NCBI GenBank assembly: GCA_003136555.1
Contig: PLEW01000002.1
Span: 1 to 35,184 of the forward strand
DNA: 35,184 bases
DNA from: Planctomycetota bacterium
Lineage (GTDB): Bacteria > Planctomycetota > UBA11346
Reading direction: 5' to 3'
Both the position numbers and the translations under genes were made by a program. Shown here one piece after another: positions 28,847 through 35,184 of the stretch. How positions within the stretch are numbered: the first letter of the stretch is position 1; each line of letters starts with the position of its first letter. A model generated the notes under the pieces. The model was not told where the DNA came from, searched no databases, and saw only the letters and a program-made list of their open reading frames with translations.

Positions 28847-29749
28847 ATGCCCAAGAAGAAAACCTCGATCACCATGCGCATCGATCCCGATGTGCTGGCT
28901 TGGTACAAAGCACATTCGGAGTCCTACCAGCTCACCATCCAAGAGGTGCTCCAACGTCACATGACGCGCACCACCAACCCCATGCCAGGAGATCTCTCCA
29001 TGCCTGCCGCGACCAAACCACCGAAGAAGACCAAGGACCCCAAGCCGGAGAAAGGCCAGGTCTTTCGCTCGACCGAGGAGTACTGGCAATCCCTGACCGG
29101 CTTCGAGGACGTATCAGACGCAGATCTTGCCAAGCAGCTGGATGATGCCTTGCAGGGCTCGCGTGGCCTGGATGACCTGAAACCATCCCCCGGTGCGCGC
29201 TTCACCGAGCACAAGGATGCTCGGACCGGAACGATCCGCCTGGAATCGTGTCGCCAGCCGCTCTACGACACCCAGGTCCATGGGACCATGTTCAACGTGC
29301 CGATGGGACGCCGCGATGAGTACATCGCTAATCCACCCCCGATCGTCTTCTTCCAGACCGGCGGCGGGCCGAATCGGGGGCCGGCAATCACCAATCTAGC
29401 TACCTCAGGTCAGCTCACCTGGCCCAAGCGTTTCGATCTCGATGGCGTGCGCATCTCATTCTCCCACCTCGTCGACATCTCCGAGGCGCACTTCGAACTC
29501 CAGATCGGCGAGAAGAGGTACCTCACCATGCCGCTCAAGAACATGGAGCGGGACGACGACCCGATCAAGGATGGCGAGTACGGCCCCCTGCTCCCGCGCA
29601 TGCGTCTGAAGCACGTGGGCATCACCCCGACGATCTACATCCCGCCGGTCCAATGGTTCGGCCTGACCATCAATACCGGCGGCAAGCATTTCGAGTCGGC
29701 CGAGATCCGGGTGCAACTCGATGGCACGATCCACCGGGAAATCCAGTAA
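28847..29749 (+). CDS. Ribbon-helix-helix domain fused to capsid-like paralogue B
   Basis: 300 residues from ATG 28847. Residues 4-39 (KKTSITMRIDPDVLAWYKAH then QLTIQEVLQRHM) match the BrnA-type ribbon-helix-helix antitoxin/repressor fold. After a Lys/Pro-rich linker, residues 123-300 align with paralogues A and C: KDARTGTIRLESCRQPLYDT, TNLATSGQLTWPKRFDLDGV, LQIGEKRYLTMP, IYIPPVQWF, LDGTIHREIQ. An internal ATG at 29000 has AGGAG 8 bases upstream and could make the capsid-like part alone. Confidence 0.5.
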   Translation: MPKKKTSITMRIDPDVLAWYKAHSESYQLTIQEVLQRHMTRTTNPMPGDLSMPAATKPPKKTKDPKPEKGQVFRSTEEYWQSLTGFEDVSDADLAKQLDDALQGSRGLDDLKPSPGARFTEHKDARTGTIRLESCRQPLYDTQVHGTMFNVPMGRRDEYIANPPPIVFFQTGGGPNRGPAITNLATSGQLTWPKRFDLDGVRISFSHLVDISEAHFELQIGEKRYLTMPLKNMERDDDPIKDGEYGPLLPRMRLKHVGITPTIYIPPVQWFGLTINTGGKHFESAEIRVQLDGTIHREIQ

Positions 29750-30380
29750 CTCTACCACCACAAGGAGATTCATCACGGCTGAAAAGATCTTCGAAGACCC
29801 GGGCAGAGGCTCGATCGTCCAGGTATATGAAGGAGAGAAGGACGGGGGCCCCTGGCTCGTCGAAGTCCCGGTTGAGTACGTCCATGTCAAGGACCACCGC
29901 AAGGGAGGGGTCCGCCTCGAGAAAGGGCGACGCTCGATCTATGACACCCAGCCGTGGGCGGCCCACAGCACCATCTGCTTCTTCCATAATCCGAACGGCC
30001 GGTCTGAAGCCTACACCAACATGCGCACGGCCGGGCAATTCACCTGGCCGAAACGATTTCTCCTCGACGGGATCCGGATCTCGCTCTCCAAGGTCGTCGA
30101 TATCTCGAAGGCGTCTTTCTACTTTCAGATCGGTGAGAAGCTCTATTTCAACCTGCCGCTCATGAACATGGAGCGGGATGACGACGTGGAGAAGGACGCC
30201 GCTGCTGCGCCAGGGTTGCCGCCGATTCGGCTCAAGCACCTGGGTATCACTCCCAGCCTGTATATCCCGCCCGTTCAACACTTCAGCTTGGTCCTCAACA
30301 CCGGCGACATCGACTGGAGGGACCGCCACGTGGACGTGCGCGTCCAGCTCGACGGCATGCTCTACCGGGAGATCTGCTAG
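29721..30380 (+). CDS. Capsid-like paralogue C, start uncertain
   Basis: Up to 219 residues. KDHRKGGVRLEKGRRSIYDT, TNMRTAGQFTWPKRFLLDGI, FQIGEKLYFNLP, LYIPPVQHFSLVLNTG and LDGMLYREIC align with paralogues A and B. ATG 29721 lies inside the previous gene and has no ribosome-binding site. AAGGAG at 29762-29767 points to 29775, where the in-frame codon is ACG, giving 201 residues starting (M)AEKIFEDPG. An ACG start or a mutated ATG is likely. Its stop and that of the convergent gene share CTAG at 30377-30380. Confidence 0.5.
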   Translation: MARSTGKSSNSTTTRRFITAEKIFEDPGRGSIVQVYEGEKDGGPWLVEVPVEYVHVKDHRKGGVRLEKGRRSIYDTQPWAAHSTICFFHNPNGRSEAYTNMRTAGQFTWPKRFLLDGIRISLSKVVDISKASFYFQIGEKLYFNLPLMNMERDDDVEKDAAAAPGLPPIRLKHLGITPSLYIPPVQHFSLVLNTGDIDWRDRHVDVRVQLDGMLYREIC

Positions 30381-30937
30381 TTCGGCGGCGTGAGCACCGT
30401 GGTCGGGATGATCGAGGCCGGGCTCGCCGGCCGGCGATCGATGTAGGCCACGCTCGAAGCGTTCGGGGCGAGTTGGAAGGTCGATCCCAGCTGCTGCCAG
30501 TGCATCCCGACCGGGGTGGCGGCCGGGGTCTGGGTCCAGGCGGCGCCGTTCCAGATCCACTGGTACCCCCCGACCGGCGGGGTAGCAGGAGGTCCTGAGG
30601 CCTGGGTGGTGCCCGGGGCCGCATAGGGGGCCACATAGCCCGGGGTGCCGTAGGTGGGAGCGGCATACGCCGGGGTGTAGGGCAACCCATATCCGGGGGT
30701 GCCGTAGGCTGGGGCTGCAGGTGCCGCCGTGGCCGCAGCGAGCGTCTGGCCCTGCTGGTTCAGCTGGGCTTGGATCTGGGCGAGGGCCGCGGCATCACCG
30801 GAGGTGCTGGTATCCTCGGCCGCCTTCTTGCTCTTGTGGAAGGCGAGCTTGTAGACCAGGAACAGGCCGACCAGGGCACCGGCGCCGATGCCGAGCGTCT
30901 TGGCGTTCATCTTGAGTTTGAAGGGGAGGGCGGCCAT
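30377..30937 (-). CDS. Late membrane protein, Pro/Gly/Tyr-rich
   Basis: 186 residues from ATG 30937 (GAGGAT upstream). Residues 13-33 (AKTLGIGAGALVGLFLVYKL) are a membrane helix followed by a KSKK stop-transfer. The middle is Ala/Gln coiled coil then a Pro/Gly/Tyr repeat (TPGYGLPYTP, TPGYVAPY). The C-terminal domain is Trp-rich (GGYQWIWNGAAWTQTPAATP). Probably a minor structural protein anchored in the virion membrane. Confidence 0.55.
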   Translation of the reverse strand: MAALPFKLKMNAKTLGIGAGALVGLFLVYKLAFHKSKKAAEDTSTSGDAAALAQIQAQLNQQGQTLAAATAAPAAPAYGTPGYGLPYTPAYAAPTYGTPGYVAPYAAPGTTQASGPPATPPVGGYQWIWNGAAWTQTPAATPVGMHWQQLGSTFQLAPNASSVAYIDRRPASPASIIPTTVLTPPN

Positions 30938-30943
30938 GGTGTT

Positions 30944-31432
30944 CTATCCTCGGAGCCAGGTGTCGACGGTGAAGATGTTACCCTTCCGCCGCTTGATGAA
31001 GAGGTTACCGCGCGAGTCCCTGACCAGCGCCGGCATCACCTTCGCGGTATAGGTTCCGCCCTTGTGGCCGGTGTCCCCAAAGGCGTGTGTCCACCCGAAC
31101 GGATTCTTGTCGGGGCTGATCACTTGCTTGGGCACGAAGTAGTCCAGGGCCTTGATCAGCGCGATCTGCTGGCGCCGTCCGATCGGTGTCGGCACCTCCA
31201 CCAGGCGCCCACCAGAGGCCGGATCGTGGGCGTGGAATCGCCGATGTGCCCGCACGACGCGTGACGGTAACGGTGCCCGGCTGCGCCCCTTGGGCTTGCA
31301 GAGCAGGAATTGCCGCGTCGTGGTGTCCCATCCGAGCCATGTGCCAGGGGTCTTTCGTGTGGTGGTTCGACCGGTGGTGGGATCGACCAGGTGCAGTGCG
31401 AGCAGCCGGCCGATGCCCAGGATCGCTTTCAT
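30944..31432 (-). CDS. Hypothetical basic late protein
   Basis: 162 residues from ATG 31432, overlapping the upstream stop (ATGA); longer forms from 31459 are rejected for that reason. LALHLVDPTTGRTTTRKTPG then TWLGWDTTTRQFLLCKPKGR and a C-terminal domain with GNLFIKRRKGNIFTVDTWL. Many Arg/Lys and Gly/Thr, beta-rich. No family recognised; part of the late operon. Confidence 0.55.
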   Translation of the reverse strand: MKAILGIGRLLALHLVDPTTGRTTTRKTPGTWLGWDTTTRQFLLCKPKGRSRAPLPSRVVRAHRRFHAHDPASGGRLVEVPTPIGRRQQIALIKALDYFVPKQVISPDKNPFGWTHAFGDTGHKGGTYTAKVMPALVRDSRGNLFIKRRKGNIFTVDTWLRG

Positions 31433-31890
31433 GCGCGCTTGGGCTTGAACAGCTTCCACGCGATGAAGCCGGAGATCAGGGCGATGGCGACGCCGGTCTT
31501 GCTGACCGGGCCAATGAACGGGAGGGTCAGGTCGCCGAAGGGCATGTCATCGTCATCATAGGCCCCCATCCCCATCCCCATGTCCCCATCATCGCAGGCG
31601 AGATCCTCGATGCCTGCCAGGTCGCTCGGCTCGGTATAGAACCGGGCGTTCAACGGCTTGCCGAGACCATGAGCCAGGCTCTTGGTGTTGTGGGCCGTGA
31701 TGTTGTGGGGATGGCTCGTGGACAGCTTGTGATCCAGCGGCGCGCTGATCTTGGTCACCGAGGACCGGGTGGTCTGCTGCAGGCCGGGAGTCCGGCTCAT
31801 GCGGGTGCGGGGCTGCTGGACCTGCACCAGCTCACCAGCGCCTCGGCCAGAGAACACCGAGTCGAGCTCGTAGGACATGTCACGTTGCAT
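31429..31890 (-). CDS. Late protein with C-terminal membrane anchor and KPKRA tail
   Basis: 153 residues from ATG 31890 (AAGGA upstream). Hydrophilic N-terminal 100 residues, then an acidic DDDD stretch, then LPFIGPVSKTGVAIALISGF with IAWKLFKPKRA: one helix and a basic end. This tail layout is shared with the protein ending at 33511 (KKLFKRKRA). Likely a C-terminally anchored virion membrane protein. Confidence 0.6.
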   Translation of the reverse strand: MQRDMSYELDSVFSGRGAGELVQVQQPRTRMSRTPGLQQTTRSSVTKISAPLDHKLSTSHPHNITAHNTKSLAHGLGKPLNARFYTEPSDLAGIEDLACDDGDMGMGMGAYDDDDMPFGDLTLPFIGPVSKTGVAIALISGFIAWKLFKPKRA

Positions 31891-31930
31891 GGGTCGGTTC
31901 CTTCAGGAGAGGGGCAGAGGTCTGGTGGGG

Positions 31931-32623
31931 TTAGCGGCGATGGCGCCGGCGGCGGGGATTGGTGGCGACCACGGTTGCCGGCTTGCTGCGGCCGGCCAGG
32001 AGGCCGCCGACGACCAGCACGCCAACACCGCCCAGGATCCAGGGCAGCATCTTGGTGATGCTGGTGCTCTTGCCGGGGGCCGGGGGCATGCCCGCAGGCG
32101 GCATGCCTGGGGGCTTGGGAGCGTTGCTCTTGGCGGTCTCATAGGCGGTGACGCCGGCGGGAACCGCGGAGAACAGGCTCGTCAGGGCGGCCCAGGCGCC
32201 GGTGGGCGGGGCAGCAGGGGCAGCAGGGGATGCAGGGGCCGCTTGGCCAGCCGGCGGCACGTAGCCGGGCGGATTGCCCTCGTCCTGGTCCAGGCCTGGC
32301 GCCGGATCAGCACCCAGACCGGCGAACCCCGCCATCCCGGGCATGAAGCCCTGGCGATTGGCCTGGCTGCGGGTCTTGTAGGTGCGCGCCACACCAGCCT
32401 GGTGGGTCGTGACCTTGGTGCCCTTGATCAGGGTCTTCTTGGAACGCATGCGCGGATCGGGCCCGGCCATCCCGCCGCTCTGCTGGGAGAAGATCTCCAC
32501 GTCCTGGTCATCCTCGAACGGGTTGTCCGAGCCGGTCTCGATCGAGACCGTGTTGCCGAAGGGCTGCAGATCGACGGGCTCGGTGCGGTAGGAGCTATCG
32601 ACGAATGCTTTGGGGAGTGGCAT
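31931..32623 (-). CDS. Late membrane protein, tandem paralogue 1
   Basis: 230 residues. The first ~105 (FVDSSYRTEPVDLQPFGNTV, DNPFEDDQD, QQSGGMAGPDPRMRSKKTL, RSQANRQGFMPGMAGFAGL) are nearly the same as in the next gene upstream. An Ala/Pro linker leads to LPWILGGVGVLVVGGLLAGR, a membrane helix, and a NPRRRRHRR tail. N-terminal out/C-terminal in or the reverse cannot be told. Structural role inferred from the module. Confidence 0.6.
   Translation of the reverse strand: MPLPKAFVDSSYRTEPVDLQPFGNTVSIETGSDNPFEDDQDVEIFSQQSGGMAGPDPRMRSKKTLIKGTKVTTHQAGVARTYKTRSQANRQGFMPGMAGFAGLGADPAPGLDQDEGNPPGYVPPAGQAAPASPAAPAAPPTGAWAALTSLFSAVPAGVTAYETAKSNAPKPPGMPPAGMPPAPGKSTSITKMLPWILGGVGVLVVGGLLAGRSKPATVVATNPRRRRHRR
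32312..32374 (-). repeat. 63-bp segment identical to 33197-33259
   Basis: Both copies encode the RSQANRQGFMPGMAGFAGLG region of the two tandem paralogues. Full identity over 63 bases amid more diverged flanks points to recent duplication or gene conversion. Partner copy at 33197-33259. Confidence 0.9.
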
Positions 32624-32632
32624 GGGTATCTC

Positions 32633-33508
32633 TCAGCGACGGCGTTTGCGGGGATTGGTCTTGGCGGGAGCAGCTGCAGGCGCGGCGATGACGGTGGTCG
32701 AGCGGGAGCCACCACCGAAGACGAGGCCGAGCACCAGCACCAGGCCCACACCGCCAGCGATGTAGGGCCAGTAGGTTTCGACCTGCTTGCCGAGCGCGCT
32801 GGCTGCGGCTGGGAGCTTGCTCTGGGCTGCTTTCGCCTGGGCCGCCTTGGTCTGGGCAGCGAGCACCGCGGTCCCGGTCTGGCCGGCAGCCTGGGTCAGG
32901 GCGGTCAACGCTGTGAGGGCGGTGGCCGCACCACTGGCAGCCTTTGCACCCCCGCCACCTGCTGCAGGAGCGGCAGGCGCGGCGGCAGGGGCAGCTGCAG
33001 GCGTGGCTGCGGCGCTCGGTGCGGGCAGGCCGCTGCCCGGCTGGCCCGGCGCAGGCATCGCGAAGAGGTTCTGGTTCTGGGGTGCCGGCTGGGCGAACAG
33101 GGAGGCATCCTGGTCGGTGGTCAGGGCGTTGAAGTCGGTGGCATCGGCCGGGGTGGCATCGCCGCCGCTACCGCTGTCATCAGTCGGCATGTCGATACCC
33201 AGACCGGCGAACCCCGCCATCCCGGGCATGAAGCCCTGGCGATTGGCCTGGCTGCGGGTGTGGTACGTACGGGACACACCGGCGGGATGCGCGGTGACGC
33301 GTGTTCCCCGGACCAGGGTCTTGCGCGAGCGCATCCGTGGATCAGGCCCCGCCATCCCCCCGCTCTGCTGGGTTACGACCTCGATGCCCTGGTCGTCTTC
33401 GAACGGGTTGTCCGAGCCCGTCTCGATCGACACGGTGTTCCCGAACGGCTGGAGATCGACGCTCTCAGTCCGATAGGAATTGTCGACGAAGGGGCGGGGG
33501 AGGGGCAT
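32633..33508 (-). CDS. Late membrane protein, tandem paralogue 2
   Basis: 291 residues. The N-terminal ~105 residues match the downstream paralogue; 63 bases are identical (33197-33259 and 32312-32374). The middle is Ala/Gln/Pro low complexity. YWPYIAGGVGLVLVLGLVFG near 250 is the membrane helix, then a NPRKRRR tail. The stop is 9 bases before the start of the next gene. Duplication with divergence of the middle part. Confidence 0.6.
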   Translation of the reverse strand: MPLPRPFVDNSYRTESVDLQPFGNTVSIETGSDNPFEDDQGIEVVTQQSGGMAGPDPRMRSRKTLVRGTRVTAHPAGVSRTYHTRSQANRQGFMPGMAGFAGLGIDMPTDDSGSGGDATPADATDFNALTTDQDASLFAQPAPQNQNLFAMPAPGQPGSGLPAPSAAATPAAAPAAAPAAPAAGGGGAKAASGAATALTALTALTQAAGQTGTAVLAAQTKAAQAKAAQSKLPAAASALGKQVETYWPYIAGGVGLVLVLGLVFGGGSRSTTVIAAPAAAPAKTNPRKRRR

Positions 33509-33510
33509 GA

Positions 33511-35184
33511 TCAGGCACGCTTCCGCTTGAAGAGCTTCTTACCGACGGTCTTCCACAGGATGATGCCCAGGCCGATCGCGAGTGCCGGCTTGACCAGGCT
33601 GGAGGCGGAGAAGGCCCCGAGGCCTTCGATCGACGGGGTCAGGGCGGTGCCCCGGCCGTAGCCGGCGCCCCCATCCTCGTTGAGATCGTCCTCGGGGTAC
33701 ATGTCCCCCGTGGCCACGTCGCCGTTGATCCCGGTGTCGAGGTCACTGTCATCGTCGGAGGCCTCGCCGCTGTCGCTGGTGTCCGAGTTGTCACCGCCCG
33801 AGTCGGTGTCCATGTTGTAATACTTGTGCTTCTTGTGCTTCGGGGCCTGGGACGGGGCGTTGTACTGGGACACATCGGTCGAGTCGTCACCGCTGTCGTC
33901 CGGGGTCTCGGTCGCATCGCCCGAGCCATCATCAGTGCCGCCATCATCCGAGCCATCATCACCGCTGTCAGACTGGCCGCCGGCGGTGATGCCCGAGTTG
34001 CCCGAGGGGTCGAACCCGCCGCCACCGCTGGCCGAGACCGCCACGGTGTTCTCGTCCTGCTGACTGTTGTCCGCATAGGACGCCGGGCCCATCTGGTCGG
34101 GCCCGAAGCCGCTGTCGTCCGGGGGACCCTGGTTGGAGTAGTCCGGGGTCGAGGTCAGGGATTCACCGGTGTCGGGGTCATAGGCGCTCGGGTCGGCCGA
34201 GTACCCAGCGCCACCGCTCCCGTAGGATGCCGCGGCATAGGGATTGTAGGCAGATCCACCGCAGTCTGGCGCGGCATTGGTCGCGATCGGGGCTGCCGAC
34301 GGGCCCTGCCAGGCGTAGCACGGGACTCCCATAGATGGGCTCAAGCACCCGGCCACACCGGTGGGGGCACCCGTGGTCATGTTGAAGCATTGGGCGCCTG
34401 GATAGGACGCGAAGACAGATGCCGTCGACCCGGCGCAGTCGGCCGCCGCATTGGTCGGGGTCGGGGCGGTCGTGGGGCCGGTGTAGCTGTAGCACGGCGC
34501 GCCCGTGGAGGGGCTGGTGCATCCCGGCACACCGGTCGGCTGACCCGTGGTCACGTTGAAGCATTGAGCGCCCGGGCCGCTGGCATAGGGGCCCATGACC
34601 TGGGGGTTGTATCCAGACACCGGAGCCATCGGGCAGTCCGGGGCCGCGTTGGTCGCGGTCGGGGCGGTCGTGGCGCTGGTGAAGGTCCAGCAGGCCGCAC
34701 CGGTCGACGGGCTGAAGCATCCGGTCGCACCGGTCGAGGCACCGGATGCGCTGAAGCAGGTCCCGCCGGGGAACTGGGACAGGGTCGACGCGCCGGTGGT
34801 CTGGGTCACGGTCGCGCCCGGGGTGCCCGGCGCGTAGACGCAGCCGGTCGTGTTCAGGGCGCTGCCGTTCGCGTCGAAGCAACTCTCAGGGGTCGACGGG
34901 TTCAACATCAGGCTGTTGTACAACCCAGCGCTGATGATATTGCCGTTGGCGTCTTCATACTGGGTCGCCGGGGTCGCCGGGGTCGAGGGAGCCTTCTGGG
35001 TGCTGGTGACGATCTGCTTGAGCGCCTGGTTCATCGGGTTGGTGACGTTCTGGACGTCACTCGTGAGCGCCGCCTTCACCGAGCCGCCGGTGGCGACGGT
35101 CTGGGCGAGCTTGATCGGGTCGACCACGGTCGCGACCGCAGCTTTGACGGGGACCGTGATGCTGGCGACCACGGACTTGGCCAC
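33511..35184 (-). CDS. Large late membrane-anchored protein with Cys-rich repeats, 5' partial or at window edge
   Basis: 557 residues visible; the first codon is a GTG exactly at the window edge, so the true start is probably beyond it. Residues 143-308 hold three repeats with spacing C-x(12-13)-C-x8-C-x18-C (CFNVTTGQPTGVPGCTSPST, then CYSYTGPTTAPTPTNAAADC). Then a Ser/Asp/Gly-rich linker with long acidic runs, and a C-terminal membrane helix (VKPALAIGLGIILWKTV) ending KKLFKRKRA. A disulfide-rich surface or spike protein anchored in a virion membrane is the best guess. Confidence 0.6.
   Translation of the reverse strand: MAKSVVASITVPVKAAVATVVDPIKLAQTVATGGSVKAALTSDVQNVTNPMNQALKQIVTSTQKAPSTPATPATQYEDANGNIISAGLYNSLMLNPSTPESCFDANGSALNTTGCVYAPGTPGATVTQTTGASTLSQFPGGTCFSASGASTGATGCFSPSTGAACWTFTSATTAPTATNAAPDCPMAPVSGYNPQVMGPYASGPGAQCFNVTTGQPTGVPGCTSPSTGAPCYSYTGPTTAPTPTNAAADCAGSTASVFASYPGAQCFNMTTGAPTGVAGCLSPSMGVPCYAWQGPSAAPIATNAAPDCGGSAYNPYAAASYGSGGAGYSADPSAYDPDTGESLTSTPDYSNQGPPDDSGFGPDQMGPASYADNSQQDENTVAVSASGGGGFDPSGNSGITAGGQSDSGDDGSDDGGTDDGSGDATETPDDSGDDSTDVSQYNAPSQAPKHKKHKYYNMDTDSGGDNSDTSDSGEASDDDSDLDTGINGDVATGDMYPEDDLNEDGGAGYGRGTALTPSIEGLGAFSASSLVKPALAIGLGIILWKTVGKKLFKRKRA
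34261..34758 (-). repeat. Three cysteine-rich protein repeats
   Basis: Repeats of about 42 residues, each with four Cys at fixed spacing (residues 143/156/165/184, 208/222/231/250, 266/280/289/308 of the visible protein). The ends share 'SPSxGxxCYxxxGPxxAPxxTNAAxDC'-like order. Confidence 0.85.

Noticed and set aside
28790-30380. Invertible segment driven by the serine recombinase
   Set aside because: The plus-strand island in a minus operon suggested inversion, but I found no matching inverted repeats at its borders; paralogues A and B share only short DNA identity.
31877-33661. 594-residue plus-strand ORF over the late membrane genes
   Set aside because: Gly/Arg/Ala-rich antisense of two paralogues with clear membrane helices and conserved heads; no motif of its own.
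1-35184. tRNA or rRNA genes
   Set aside because: No cloverleaf-like sequence with conserved T-loop or anticodon arm was noticed by eye; a covariance search was not possible here.

Overview
The window reads as a dense, high-GC double-stranded DNA viral (phage-type) genome fragment. Genes are small, are packed head to tail with 4-base ATGA/GTGA or TGATG/TAATG overlaps, and include many short zinc-binding, membrane and coiled-coil proteins. Viral DNA-metabolism genes are interspersed: a dNMP kinase, a UvrD-like helicase, RecB-like and VRR-type nucleases and a serine recombinase. No rRNA, tRNA or CRISPR array was seen. The host is uncertain. One weak clue is a secreted or lipoprotein-like cargo gene (15843-16352) whose helical 'KKGDLDGALAVKARIAEIEK' type segment resembles domains common in Planctomycetota/Verrucomicrobiota proteins.

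Layout. Positions 1-6412 are one plus-strand run of about 20 small genes (Lar-like, DnaJ-type zinc finger, KGG repeat, DUF7352-like, dNMP kinase). It ends in a gene broken by a 38-bp tandem duplication, followed by a hairpin. Positions 6413-15806 hold further plus-strand clusters. Four of these are preceded by one conserved element, GTGTGAtACAccGTtACGCG, and three of those four (plus one more gene) also share a GCCTGGAAAGGGC leader around the start codon; this looks like a regulon. The block includes an RMF-like gene, a DUF1643 gene, the helicase, and an AP2/HNH homing-endonuclease-like gene inserted downstream of the helicase. Positions 15843-18993 look like cargo: the secreted protein, a GH130-like beta-propeller, a glycosyltransferase-9-like protein and an AbiEii-type nucleotidyltransferase toxin with its DUF6922-like partner. 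Positions 19007-26972 form a recombination cluster under a promoter with repeated and inverted CTCCATAG boxes: an Ala/Pro-rich protein, the RecB-like nuclease, the VRR-NUC nuclease, a serine recombinase and others. It closes with a lone minus-strand sigma-region-4-like gene and a strong bidirectional terminator at 26982-27011.

Positions 27037-35184 are a different, mostly minus-strand module that looks structural. It has three paralogous beta-rich proteins of about 180-residue core (one minus, two plus) that I infer to be single jelly-roll-like capsid proteins. Around them are six membrane-anchored, low-complexity proteins, most with basic tails, plus one protein carrying cysteine-rich tandem repeats. 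No terminase, portal, HK97-type capsid, tape measure or tail gene is visible. The best hypothesis is a tailless, membrane-containing virus related at a distance to single jelly-roll phages, with the packaging ATPase outside the window. This is an inference from sequence pattern and needs structure prediction. The plus-strand island inside this module starts with a ribbon-helix-helix domain fused in frame to a capsid-like domain, and it is preceded by a perfect palindrome sitting on a good promoter.
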